64,000 nucleotides of DNA. Origin: Saprospiraceae bacterium. GTDB taxonomy: Bacteria > Bacteroidota > Bacteroidia > Chitinophagales > Saprospiraceae. The notes under the pieces were generated by a model. It was given only the letters and a program-made list of their open reading frames with translations, was not told the origin of the DNA and searched no databases. The stretch is from contig JAWKLJ010000001.1 in the NCBI GenBank assembly GCA_041392805.1, positions 5,699,877 through 5,763,876 on the forward strand, read 5' to 3'. This document shows positions 9,508-17,924 of the stretch, in pieces. Position numbers and translations under genes: made by a program. The number at the start of each line of letters is the position of its first letter. The stretch's first letter is position 1.

Positions 9508-9563
9508 ATGCCCAAGCCTCCCCTCCAATACCTCTCAACCTCCACTACCTCCACGTCCAAAAA

Positions 9564-11561
9564 TTACTTCTTCAAATTCTCCACAATCACCTTAATGTCC
9601 ACCCTGCGGTTTAATCGTTTGGGATTATCATCATTGATTTCACCCTTTCCTTCCATATAGATATACTCGATGACAATGTCATTTTCCCGAAAGAAGATGG
9701 CGATGTTTTTTGCTCTTTTTTCGGATAAGAGCAAATTGTATTTATCTGCCCCCACATCATCGGAATAGCCGATAATATCTGCCCGGATGATGTTTTTGGT
9801 CTTGATGAATTTTGAAAACTCTTCCAAAAGAGAGAACTCCGTAGCTGAAATTTCATATTCATCAAAGTTGAAATAAATGGTGTGGGTATATTCTTCAGTC
9901 AGTGGGGTGATGATGTCTTTGTCTGAGAGCGTATCTACAGGTGGTGGCGGCGGCGTAGAAACGACGGATTTAGGTGTTAAAAAGGGCTGCAGTAATAGGG
10001 TGATTGGGTAGAGTTCTTTGTTTTCCCACTCAGGAACAGGGAAAGTATTGTGGTAGGGGTAATAGGCATCTTGGGTGACTTCTAAATCCAATACTTCATC
10101 AGCACCTGCACAAATAAAAAACCGACCCTGGAGGTCTGTTGCAATAGGATCTCGACCGTTTATTTTTAGAATACTTGGGATCGGCTCTCCATTGAGCGAA
10201 TCAAGCACATAGCCTTCAACGAAGGTGATGGGATCACTGTGCAGGGCTTTCGATAAATCAAAATGATAGATGTCCATATCGCCAAAACCACCTGTTCGGT
10301 TGGAAGCGAAATAGCCAGATTTGTTATTGGCCGAAAGAAACAGCCCCATGTCGTCAAAGGCGGAATTCACTGGAGGCCCTAAGTTGATGGGGTCGGTCCA
10401 ATTTCCTGTTTTATCATCTCTCCAGCTCATATAAATGTCTTTTTGACCCATTCCGGGATGCCCGTCTGAAGTGAAATAAAGGGTATTGCCGTCATTTGAA
10501 ATATAGGGTGCCTCCTCGTATCCGTCCGTATTGATTTTATTCCCTAAGTTTTGAGGGGTAGACCAACTGCCATCCATTTGGCGCCTGCTGAACCATAAAT
10601 CAAAAAGCCCTTGCCCCCCTTCCCGATTACTAGCAAAATAGATCGTACTACCGTCACAACTAATACTGGCTTGTCCTTCCCAATATTCCGAATTAGCTGC
10701 GCCATCAATACTTTTAATATCAACGATCTTTTCGCCAGAGATTAAGGCTTCCCAGATATCACAAGGGCCTTGGACGTCTTTTCTACGGCAGGCCGTGAAA
10801 TAAATTTTCCGTCCGTCTCTGACCATCGAGACCATCCCCTCTGGAAATTTAGTGTTGAAGTTGCCAACCGGTTTAGCATTTTCCCACTTCCCTTTATGGT
10901 ATTCACTGACGAAGAGGTCTTCATCTTCGAAGATGGCTTTTTGTCGATTAAAGTAAAGTTTCGTTTCACCATTGAGCAGCATAGGGAAATAATCATTGAA
11001 TTCAGAGTTGATGGCGGGCCCCATGTTCTCCACTTGAGTCGAGTTGATGAATTGAAGAGAATCCATCGCCATTTTACAGGCTGTAATACTTTCATCTAAA
11101 ACCTCGATGTAACGCAATTCGGCTTCTGCTTCCTTATCCAGGTTAAGCGCAAAATCAGCGCTATCTTTTTTTTGTAGATAGCTGAACCGGTAATAATAAT
11201 CCAGCGCTTTTTCAAATTCTCCCGATTTATAAAAGGCATCTGCTGTTTCAAAATACAGGGTGCGGGAGAAATTAGGATCGCCATAAAGGGTTTTTTCGTA
11301 ATGATAGGCTGCTTTGGGGTAATTGTTGAGCATGGCATAGGCTGCTCCAATACCTCGGTGAGCGGCATAGAGGCCTGGACTAATTTCCAATGCACTAGTA
11401 AATTGCCGGATCGCTTGGTTGTAGTTTTTTTTGAGGAGTGCTTCCGTTCCCTTTTGGTAGAAAGCGGTAGCTGCTGTCGGAGATTTTGGCGTCAATTGCG
11501 CCATAAGTGCCCCTGTCCAAAGTATACAACCAATAAGAAGAGAAACGATTTTTGGAGACAT
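9564..11561 (-). CDS. OmpA-family TPR/WD40-like protein, PorE-like
   Basis: This 665-residue exported protein has a signal peptide (about 1-21, ending LMAQ). Domain order is TPR repeats (about 28-150), PD40-type propeller blades (about 180-430, e.g. TLYFTSDGHPGMG), a carboxypeptidase-regulatory-like fold (about 450-520, VEGYVLDSLNGEPIP), a Pro-rich linker, and an OmpA-like peptidoglycan-binding domain (about 550-660, FNFDEYEI, DIIGYSDDVGADKYN, LSEKRAKNIA). This is the architecture of PorE, a T9SS component that links the machinery to peptidoglycan. However, Bacteroidota encode many paralogues, and this one lacks a lipobox. So PorE-like is safer than PorE. Confidence 0.8.
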   Translation of the reverse strand: MSPKIVSLLIGCILWTGALMAQLTPKSPTAATAFYQKGTEALLKKNYNQAIRQFTSALEISPGLYAAHRGIGAAYAMLNNYPKAAYHYEKTLYGDPNFSRTLYFETADAFYKSGEFEKALDYYYRFSYLQKKDSADFALNLDKEAEAELRYIEVLDESITACKMAMDSLQFINSTQVENMGPAINSEFNDYFPMLLNGETKLYFNRQKAIFEDEDLFVSEYHKGKWENAKPVGNFNTKFPEGMVSMVRDGRKIYFTACRRKDVQGPCDIWEALISGEKIVDIKSIDGAANSEYWEGQASISCDGSTIYFASNREGGQGLFDLWFSRRQMDGSWSTPQNLGNKINTDGYEEAPYISNDGNTLYFTSDGHPGMGQKDIYMSWRDDKTGNWTDPINLGPPVNSAFDDMGLFLSANNKSGYFASNRTGGFGDMDIYHFDLSKALHSDPITFVEGYVLDSLNGEPIPSILKINGRDPIATDLQGRFFICAGADEVLDLEVTQDAYYPYHNTFPVPEWENKELYPITLLLQPFLTPKSVVSTPPPPPVDTLSDKDIITPLTEEYTHTIYFNFDEYEISATEFSLLEEFSKFIKTKNIIRADIIGYSDDVGADKYNLLLSEKRAKNIAIFFRENDIVIEYIYMEGKGEINDDNPKRLNRRVDIKVIVENLKK

Positions 11562-11797
11562 GATAGATAGTTTGTTTTTTGACTTGGTGTATGTTCAATT
11601 CAACGTGTATTAAACTTCTTTGTATTTTAGCTGACAATGTATTCAAGCTATTGTAATTAAATCCTTCGTATGACCAGTTTTCGTCATAAAGGTAAGCTTT
11701 CTAAGTATGTTATCTATTAGAGGGATTTAGCATGTAAGGGGAAGTATGACAAAACTAAATGATTTAAGTAAAACCAAGAAATATTGACTGTTAAAAA

Positions 11798-11962
11798 TAG
11801 ACTTTATGCATGGAGATATCGTATAGGGAATGAATAGTTATCGTTAGGCTAGCCGAGGCGCAGGTTCGGGATGGTAGCCTAGCTACCAAGCCCGGTTCTG
11901 TTACGACGGATAGCCTAAAGAGAGCATTTAGGCCCATACGAAATTTCCGTGCATAAAGTCTA
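11798..11962. repeat. MITE-like element with 30-bp imperfect terminal inverted repeats
   Basis: The arm starting TAGACTTTATGCATGG (11798-11827) pairs with the arm ending GTGCATAAAGTCTA (11933-11962) at about 26 of 30 positions. Nested inside are TTAGGCTA / TAGCCTAA and GGTAG / CTACC pairings, so the whole 165 bp can fold on itself. It fills the middle of the 411-bp gap between two leftward genes. No transposase is nearby and no clear target duplication is seen. Confidence 0.75.
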
Positions 11963-11972
11963 ATGATACTCA

Positions 11973-12935
11973 TCATCTTAGCCCATCTGCCTCCGCTGCA
12001 ATATAACCAAAGGCCGACCAGTAGGTCGTTGCCCGGATTTTTTCAAAGATAGCTTTGGCTTTGACTGTATCGCCCTGATAAAGGTACCAATTGCCAACGC
12101 CATACCCTTGGGTGACGATATGGAGGAGTTGATCGGGATCATTATTGGACAGATCGAGGAGGTCTTCGGGCTGCTTGAGCCCCTTGTACATCAAAAGACG
12201 ATTGAGGTAACTTTCGTTTTCAATGACCGCCAGGTCCGCTGTGATGGCATTGAGCAAGGCCGCTGCCTCGGCTTCCTTACCCAATCGACGATAGGTCATG
12301 TACAGCCAGTCCGTCGTGGCCGTAAGAAGATCGGGATTGGTTGAATACGCCATGCATTCTGTATACAGGGTAGCAGCCTTTTCGAAGTCGCCTTTGAGGT
12401 AATAGGCAAGCGCCCAGTGATACCAGATATTGAATTGGAGGGTTGAAAGGGGAATGTTCTGCTTATTAGGCATACCATCTGGTTCTATTTCGATAGGGCG
12501 ATCCCTGGCTAGACTGGCTGCCTTTTCGAAGTCGGCAATGGCCAGGTCAAATTGACGGGTAGAGAGATAGCGGTGTCCTCGGTGGCGATACAGCGCTGGC
12601 TCATTTGGGTGTTTTTCTAAGCCCGCAGTGAAGGTGGCGATGGCCTCTTGATAGCGACTGAGGTAAGCGAGTCGGCGCCCCAGCCAGATAATGTGATCCA
12701 GGTGATCTGGTGTTGTTTCGAAATTAGTCTTAGCGATAGCTAACAAGCTATCTTTTTTATGTTGGCTGGCAGGTGTTTCTGGTGGAGGGAAAAGTGCCTG
12801 ACCATCCAGAGAGATGGCTTCGGGTTTTGGCGCCAGGGGAGAACTAGCTTCCCCGATGGATTGTTCCGTACTTGATTGACACTGGACCAGGAGTAGTGGT
12901 AAAAGGAGTATAACAATTATTTTTAGGCTTTGCAT
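11973..12935 (-). CDS. TPR-repeat lipoprotein
   Basis: This 320-residue protein has a lipoprotein signal (MQSLKIIVILLLPLLLVQC, lipobox LVQC, acylated Cys at about 19). The mature part contains several tetratricopeptide repeats, e.g. RYQEAIATFTAGLEKHPNEPALYRHRGHR cut here into its repeat pattern of paired helices (about 90-290). TPR lipoproteins usually scaffold protein complexes in the periplasm; no partner is evident. It starts 120 bp from the divergent sigma-factor gene. Confidence 0.8.
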   Translation of the reverse strand: MQSLKIIVILLLPLLLVQCQSSTEQSIGEASSPLAPKPEAISLDGQALFPPPETPASQHKKDSLLAIAKTNFETTPDHLDHIIWLGRRLAYLSRYQEAIATFTAGLEKHPNEPALYRHRGHRYLSTRQFDLAIADFEKAASLARDRPIEIEPDGMPNKQNIPLSTLQFNIWYHWALAYYLKGDFEKAATLYTECMAYSTNPDLLTATTDWLYMTYRRLGKEAEAAALLNAITADLAVIENESYLNRLLMYKGLKQPEDLLDLSNNDPDQLLHIVTQGYGVGNWYLYQGDTVKAKAIFEKIRATTYWSAFGYIAAEADGLR

Positions 12936-13055
12936 GATAAGTTTTTAGTTTAGGCAACCGTGAGTTCTGTTTTTCTCGTCTTGATAGGTATAAAGATAAG
13001 AAAGCTATGAAAATTTTGTTTGCGGATGCTTATTCCAAAGTGCTAAATTGATGCC

Positions 13056-13625
13056 ATGACCCTTTCACCAGAAGCATTACAACAGCTTGTTACAGATTGC
13101 CGAAAGCAAAAGCGTTCAGCGCAAAAGCAGTTGTATCAGCATTATTATAGCTATGGTTTAACGGTTTGTCTGCACTATGCCAAAAACAGGGAAGAGGCAG
13201 AGGAAATGTTACACGATGGCTTTCTAAAAGTATTTGATAGAATCGATCAATTTCGCTTTGAGTCTCCCTTTCGCTCCTGGTTTAGGCAAGTTATCGTTAG
13301 ATCAGCTATTGATTATTATCGAAAATACCACGGATTGGCCAGCGAAGCCAAGCTCATTCCCTTAACCCAACCTGAAAATACTGAAAATGAAGCCCTGCAC
13401 AACCTAAGAAAGGAAGACGCTTGGACCATTCTGCAAGCTTTACCACCAACTTATCGACTGGTTTTTAATCTATTTGTCATAGAAGGTTATACCCATGCTG
13501 AGATTGCCGCACAACTCGGCATCAGTATAGGTACCTCCAAATCCAACCTCTTTAAGGCCAAGCAGAAATTGCAGCAATTGATGGGCCCTTTTTTTCAAAT
13601 GGGTAGAAAAACTTTAAATATTTGA
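13056..13625 (+). CDS. RNA polymerase sigma factor, ECF sigma-70 family
   Basis: This 189-residue protein has region 2 (about 20-90, with LHYAKNREEAEEMLHDGFLK and FRSWFRQVIVRSAIDYYR) and region 4 helix-turn-helix (about 120-180, LPPTYRLVFNLFVIEGYTHA then IAAQLGISIGTSKSNLFKAK). It directs RNA polymerase to a small regulon. The next gene, 13 bp downstream, has an anti-sigma-like N-terminus and a transmembrane helix, so the two probably form a sigma/anti-sigma pair. The trigger is unknown. Confidence 0.93.
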   Translation: MTLSPEALQQLVTDCRKQKRSAQKQLYQHYYSYGLTVCLHYAKNREEAEEMLHDGFLKVFDRIDQFRFESPFRSWFRQVIVRSAIDYYRKYHGLASEAKLIPLTQPENTENEALHNLRKEDAWTILQALPPTYRLVFNLFVIEGYTHAEIAAQLGISIGTSKSNLFKAKQKLQQLMGPFFQMGRKTLNI

Positions 13626-13638
13626 AAGAACTATAGCA

Positions 13639-15051
13639 ATGGAAAATATAGAAACATTTTTTAAAGAAAGTGGCCACCAAGAACGAAATTTCCCTTTGGA
13701 TGAAAGCGGATGGAATCGGCTGGATGCAGCGCTGGGGAGAAAGCGGAAGAAACGTTGGCTCCCTTTTTGGGTAGGGCTGTTAGGTTTGACTTTGGCTGTT
13801 GGCGTAATCGGCTATAGGGTAGGGGTAGGGGCCTCTGTCGAAGAAACCAAGCAGGCAACGATGCAAACGCCAAGGGATGAAATGGAAGCACAAATGATAG
13901 AAAAAACAGCTGCTACTTCTATCATTAGTAGTTTGACGGAAATAAATGATACCACTTTTTTCAAAGATTCGCGAATATTTTCACACTTTTCTAATCAGGA
14001 AGATGGGGGCTACTCCGGAGTAAATGCAGATGCCATTAGTAGGGGGGGAATTGGAGGGGAACAGGCGCTTGATGGTGAAATTAGCCCTGGCATTCTGGGT
14101 AAATCCCTTCCCCCTTTGCAAAAAAGAATCAGGTTAGCACCCCTCAAACCTTTAAAGGAGAAGCTTACGACAGCGACGGCGGATTTCATTTTACGAACGC
14201 AGGCAATAGCGCGAAACCCAGAAGCGGGCACCTATTCTGAAACCAATAATAATAGACTCCTTGAAGGAAATAATATGGTGACCTCCAAACCAGCTTTACT
14301 TACGCTTGCACTAGCAGATGAAGTAGGAACCAGTATCCTTGGAGAGGAAATTAAGGGATGGCAAAGAGAAAATGGCAGTAAAAAATGGCAATTGGGATTG
14401 CGTTACAGTATTTTTCCAAAGCGGCCTACCGACAATTTTGTTTATTATGTCTCCGACACCAGACCTGGACAATATGATTCGTTTCATCAATTTGATTCTG
14501 GGACCTTTGTCGAATTGTATACTGCCGGAACTGTTCCGTATCATAAAAATCTTGATATTACAACTATTGGTTTAACCTTATATCGTGATGTAGGTAATGG
14601 GGTGAAATTAAATGGGGGCGTCTTAATGACCAGTGACCATAGTGAAATACCTCCATCTGTTTTAGGAGAGATTCCCCAAGGATCAGCTATTATTTACTTT
14701 ACAAATGCTACCAAATGGGAAACCTGGAGTGTAGCACTAGGTCTAGACTATACCCTGTTCCGACGTCAAAGGTTTCAACCATTTATAGGTTTTGTAGTAT
14801 TTAAATCCTTCTCGCAGCAATTCAAATACGAAAGTTACATACATTGGCCTGCCATGAACATATCGGAATTGGGGTCAGTATTTAAAACCAAGCATTATGA
14901 GAACCTTCAAGTTAGTATTTTGGTAAATGGCGGGGTACAATTTTATATCATACCAAAATGGAGTTTAGGTCTAACCTTTGATTTATTGGGCGAAAATACC
15001 AATGCCTCAAACCGTTTAGGTTTTGGTCTCGAAACCCGGTATCGTTGGTAG
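13639..15051 (+). CDS. Membrane-anchored anti-sigma-like protein with barrel-like C-terminal domain
   Basis: This 470-residue protein has a short cytoplasmic N-terminus (about 1-40) and one transmembrane helix (about 41-62, WLPFWVGLLGLTLAVGVIGY). A low-complexity linker follows, and about residues 240-470 have alternating aromatic beta strands ending FGLETRYRW, typical of outer-membrane beta-barrels. Its place 13 bp after an ECF sigma gene suggests it holds that factor inactive. Residues ~96-116 are encoded by a 60-bp dispersed repeat whose other copy is intergenic at 5329-5390, which indicates insertion without loss of frame. A helix anchor fused to a barrel-like fold is topologically odd. 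Function beyond this is unknown. Confidence 0.6.
   Translation: MENIETFFKESGHQERNFPLDESGWNRLDAALGRKRKKRWLPFWVGLLGLTLAVGVIGYRVGVGASVEETKQATMQTPRDEMEAQMIEKTAATSIISSLTEINDTTFFKDSRIFSHFSNQEDGGYSGVNADAISRGGIGGEQALDGEISPGILGKSLPPLQKRIRLAPLKPLKEKLTTATADFILRTQAIARNPEAGTYSETNNNRLLEGNNMVTSKPALLTLALADEVGTSILGEEIKGWQRENGSKKWQLGLRYSIFPKRPTDNFVYYVSDTRPGQYDSFHQFDSGTFVELYTAGTVPYHKNLDITTIGLTLYRDVGNGVKLNGGVLMTSDHSEIPPSVLGEIPQGSAIIYFTNATKWETWSVALGLDYTLFRRQRFQPFIGFVVFKSFSQQFKYESYIHWPAMNISELGSVFKTKHYENLQVSILVNGGVQFYIIPKWSLGLTFDLLGENTNASNRLGFGLETRYRW
13924..13986. repeat. 60-bp dispersed repeat, intragenic copy
   Basis: This is the inverted copy of 5329-5390, about 97 percent identical, lying inside the coding frame of the anti-sigma-like gene and contributing residues beginning SSLTEIND. 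The copy here has one extra T in the run at about 13957. Confidence 0.9.
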
Positions 15052-15174
15052 ATATTCGATTTTCATACAATTGTTATACAAATTGTCGTTTACAGACGAA
15101 TAGTAGGCCATTTTTTCAACCTTTTTATTAATCATTCCTTATTATATTCGTGCCTTCTTTACGTAAATGAAAAA

Positions 15175-16059
15175 ATGACTCGCATGAACAGCAGACCATT
15201 ATGGACAACCTTACTCTTCTTTTTCTTTGGATTAAGCCTTTCAGCGCAGATGGAATTGCCGAGGAAAAGTCCGAGTGCTAGTGTTTCCTATACCATTGGG
15301 TACACCACTGTGGTTATCAATTACTCTAGCCCTGCGGTAAAAGGGCGTCATATTTGGGGAGAACTGGAACCCTACGATCAGGTATGGCGATCAGGTGCCA
15401 ACGAGGCGACAACTATTGAATTTTCTACGCCCGTTAAAATAGAGGGCAAAGACTTGCCTCAAGGTAAATATGCTTTTTTCCTTATCCCTCGCGAAGCAGA
15501 TAAATGGACCGCCATATTTAATACAGAAATAGACCAATGGGGGGCCTATAGTTATGATGAAGATAAAGATGTTTTGCGCGTTGAGGTGGAGATGCAGGAG
15601 TCTAAAGTAAATGAAGAGCGCCTGAATTATACCGTTGTGGAACAGGACATTGATCAGGGATACATTCGATTGGGTTGGGGGAATACCCGGGTTTTTGTGC
15701 GCTTTCAATCAAATTTGTTGAAACAGTTAGAGGAAAAAATGAACAGCACCCTGCTGGAAACAGCCGAGGAGGAGCAGTGGAAGACCTATGCACAGGCAGC
15801 TGATTTATTGTCTGAAAGCAAAAAATATATGACAGAGGCATTAGCTTATGCCAATGCGTCAACCAAGTTATTTAGCCATTCCAGCAATTGGTGGATCAAA
15901 GCCTGCATTCAGGCAGAGCAAGAGGATTTTGAGGGCGCTATTGCGAGTGCAAAAAAAGCAGCGGAGGCAGGTGCAAAAGACGAAAACGATCGCTTTTACA
16001 AAAGTACCAAGACGCGCATGGATAAAATGGTCGCCGATTGGGAAGCGAAGGCGAGGTAA
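15175..16059 (+). CDS. DUF2911 family exported protein
   Basis: This 294-residue protein has a signal peptide (about 1-24, ending LSLSAQ). About residues 30-180 are the DUF2911 beta-rich domain, recognised from YTIGYTTVVINYSSPAVKGR, WGELEPYDQVWRSGANEA and LPQGKYAFFLIP. The C-terminal ~100 residues are helical and TPR-like (about 195-290). The family is widespread in Bacteroidota without a proven function. A -7-like TATATTCG lies about 30 bp upstream (one mismatch to TAnnTTTG). It is transcribed toward the peptide deformylase gene, and the two share a terminator. Confidence 0.85.
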   Translation: MTRMNSRPLWTTLLFFFFGLSLSAQMELPRKSPSASVSYTIGYTTVVINYSSPAVKGRHIWGELEPYDQVWRSGANEATTIEFSTPVKIEGKDLPQGKYAFFLIPREADKWTAIFNTEIDQWGAYSYDEDKDVLRVEVEMQESKVNEERLNYTVVEQDIDQGYIRLGWGNTRVFVRFQSNLLKQLEEKMNSTLLETAEEEQWKTYAQAADLLSESKKYMTEALAYANASTKLFSHSSNWWIKACIQAEQEDFEGAIASAKKAAEAGAKDENDRFYKSTKTRMDKMVADWEAKAR

Positions 16060-16071
16060 AAGCATCTCCTA

Positions 16072-16130
16072 TCCCCTTCAGGGGGTGACTAAACAATGGC
16101 GTACTCGGCTTAGTCACCCCCTGAAGGGGA
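16072..16130. terminator. Perfect 21-bp inverted repeat between converging genes
   Basis: The arms are 16072-16092 and 16110-16130, each 21 nt with no mismatch and with a 17-base loop. Key stem sequence is CCCCTTCAGGGGGTGACTAA. It lacks a long T tract but sits between two converging genes. The right arm contains the TGA stop and last codons of the deformylase gene. Confidence 0.7.
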
Positions 16131-16608
16131 CCCACTTGAAAGCCTTGTCTCCTAAGGCCCTACTCGTGGCCAGGATGCCATCCAGATGGTCACACTCGTG
16201 TTGCATTAGTTCAGATAGGTCGTCGGCCAATTCCCAAACCTGTTCTTCCCAGTTGAGGTCTCTGAACCGCATTTTGCAATAGCGGTGGCGCCTGAGCCAT
16301 ACCATTAGGTTCGGGAAGCTCATACAATCATCCCACATTTCGATCATCTCCTCACTAAAGTCGAATAACTCCGGATTGAAAAAAGGGATTGGCTGATCTA
16401 CATTCATAACGACCAGGCGTTTCATGACACCCAACTGTGGTGCGGCGATGGCTCTTCCGGCGCCATATTTGGCCCGGAATTCCAGGACTACATTGGCCAT
16501 GTCGGCAATAGTGTTACGGAGGTCTTCCACTTCCTCCGCGGTCACCGGCTCGCACACCTCGTAAAGTCGCGAGTCCCCTAACAGAACGATATCAGATAGC
16601 TGTTTCAT
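16114..16608 (-). CDS. def: Peptide deformylase
   Basis: This 164-residue metalloenzyme would remove the N-formyl group from new proteins in the cytoplasm. Motif 1 appears as GAGRAIAAPQLG (about 50-61). Motif 2 is degenerate, DDCMS instead of EGCLS, but keeps the metal-ligand Cys. Motif 3 is HECDHLDG, matching HExxH. It lies 18 bp downstream of the MBL-fold gene in a leftward set. Its last codons and stop are inside a 21-bp inverted repeat, so the C-terminus KWVPFRG may have been shaped by that repeat. The degenerate motif 2 suggests a divergent paralogue rather than the main housekeeping enzyme. Confidence 0.85.
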   Translation of the reverse strand: MKQLSDIVLLGDSRLYEVCEPVTAEEVEDLRNTIADMANVVLEFRAKYGAGRAIAAPQLGVMKRLVVMNVDQPIPFFNPELFDFSEEMIEMWDDCMSFPNLMVWLRRHRYCKMRFRDLNWEEQVWELADDLSELMQHECDHLDGILATSRALGDKAFKWVPFRG

Positions 16609-16626
16609 GATGAAATTTATCTTTAA

Positions 16627-17373
16627 CTACCTTGGCAAAATAAAGGATGGCTCAAGTTTAGCCCTTACGACCTGTCCATCATAGGCCAAAGCCACCCCCT
16701 CGGGCAGCTGTGCATTCACCTCATCCACCAAACCCATGCTGTGACTAACATGGGTGAGGAAAGCCTGGAGCGGCTGAATTTCCTCAATAAAAGCCAACGC
16801 CTCCTCCAGGTTGAGGTGAGAGGAATGAGGCTTGTGGTGCAAGGCATTAATAATAAGGATTTCGATTCCTTTTAGTTTTTCTTTTTCTTCTGGTGATATG
16901 GTTTTCATATCGGTGATATAGCAGAGGTTGCCAAAACGAAAACCTAGTACTGACAATTTACCATGTTGAACTTCTATTGGAATAACCGGTGTGCCAGAGA
17001 TTTCGAAAGGAGTTTGGTCAATGGGGATGACCGTCACCCTCGGTGCCCCAGGATATGGGTTGCTGGCGAAAATATAATCAAATCGTTGTAGCAAGGCCTT
17101 TTCTACTGCTTCAGTAGCGTAGACCAGCATATCTTTTTTTTGTCTGAAATTGAAGGGCCTTACATCATCCAATCCAATAATATGATCATTGTGAGCATGG
17201 GTGAGCAAAAGGGCGTCTAGGTGTTTAACGTTGGCGCGGAGCATTTGTTGACGGAAGTCGGGGCCACAATCAATGACGAGCACTTGTTGCCCTAATTCAA
17301 TCAGGACGGAGGCGCGCAACCGATGGTCTTTAGGGTTGTTAGAAAGGCAAACCGGGCAATCGCAACCGATCAC
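16627..17373 (-). CDS. MBL-fold metallo-hydrolase (PhnP-like)
   Basis: This metallo-beta-lactamase-fold hydrolase has the metal site THAHNDHIIGLD (about residues 59-70) and the downstream ligands TDMKT and FLTHVSHSMG. Substrate is unknown; relatives act on phosphodiesters. The coordinates use GTG at 17373, but in-frame sequence continues upstream as DFQLTFLGTGTSQGVPV, the expected first strand of this family, until a TAA at 17437-17439. No ATG, GTG or TTG lies in that extension. The true start is therefore probably a rare codon such as ATC at 17422-17424, giving about 265 residues. It lies between a small conserved gene and def. Confidence 0.85.
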   Translation of the reverse strand: MIGCDCPVCLSNNPKDHRLRASVLIELGQQVLVIDCGPDFRQQMLRANVKHLDALLLTHAHNDHIIGLDDVRPFNFRQKKDMLVYATEAVEKALLQRFDYIFASNPYPGAPRVTVIPIDQTPFEISGTPVIPIEVQHGKLSVLGFRFGNLCYITDMKTISPEEKEKLKGIEILIINALHHKPHSSHLNLEEALAFIEEIQPLQAFLTHVSHSMGLVDEVNAQLPEGVALAYDGQVVRAKLEPSFILPR

Positions 17374-17458
17374 AGGAACACCTTGCGATGTGCCTGTTCC
17401 TAAGAATGTTAATTGAAAGTCGATAAGGGGTGGATTTTAGGATGAAAGAATAATCTTG

Positions 17459-17800
17459 TTATTTTTCTACCGACGAGTCGGTCTCTGCTATTTCCGTCCT
17501 GTCTACTTCCTCCTCCTCCTCAACGGCTTCTCCGTTGGCCATTTTTTGCATTTGCTTATACAGTTTAGCGGAGGCTTCGCTTAGGTTTTCTAAAGGTACC
17601 TCTTCCAGCTGTTGGAAAATCTCCAACAGGCAATTGATACGACCCTCTGTGTCAAAAAATTTATTAATGACGGCCATTTTCCGGTTTTCCACAATACAAT
17701 AGCCCGAATTGAAATTGCCTTTTTCATAACGAATGGTATAGGCTATTTCATTGAAGAAGGTTTCTATCTTCTTTAGCGTATGTTTTGTATATTTTAACAT
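17459..17800 (-). CDS. Conserved small protein of unknown function
   Basis: This is a 113-residue soluble protein. I chose the ATG at 17800 (MLKYTKHTLKKIETFFNE) rather than the one at 17827, because the nine extra residues (MPNNPYFCR) are atypical. The first 80 residues are ordered and basic/aromatic (ETFFNEIAYTIRYEKGNFNSG); the last 35 are Glu-rich and low complexity. Similar short proteins occur in Bacteroidota, but I cannot name a function. It heads the leftward set with the MBL-fold hydrolase and peptide deformylase. Confidence 0.7.
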   Translation of the reverse strand: MLKYTKHTLKKIETFFNEIAYTIRYEKGNFNSGYCIVENRKMAVINKFFDTEGRINCLLEIFQQLEEVPLENLSEASAKLYKQMQKMANGEAVEEEEEVDRTEIAETDSSVEK

Positions 17801-17892
17801 CCTGCAAAAATAAGGATTGTTAGGCAAGTTTTTTCCAAAATTGTCAAAGAAGGAAATTGAGAAGAGCTTTATGTTAATCCATTTAGAAGGTC

Positions 17893-17900
17893 TACTTTTG
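17893..17900 (+). promoter_or_regulatory. Bacteroidota-type -7 box (TAnnTTTG)
   Basis: TACTTTTG fits TAnnTTTG exactly and lies 24 bp before the ATG of the outer-membrane protein at 17925. A weak -33 match, TTTA at 17868-17871, sits 21 bp upstream. Confidence 0.6.
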
Positions 17901-17924
17901 TAAACAGAAACTAAATATTGTACG

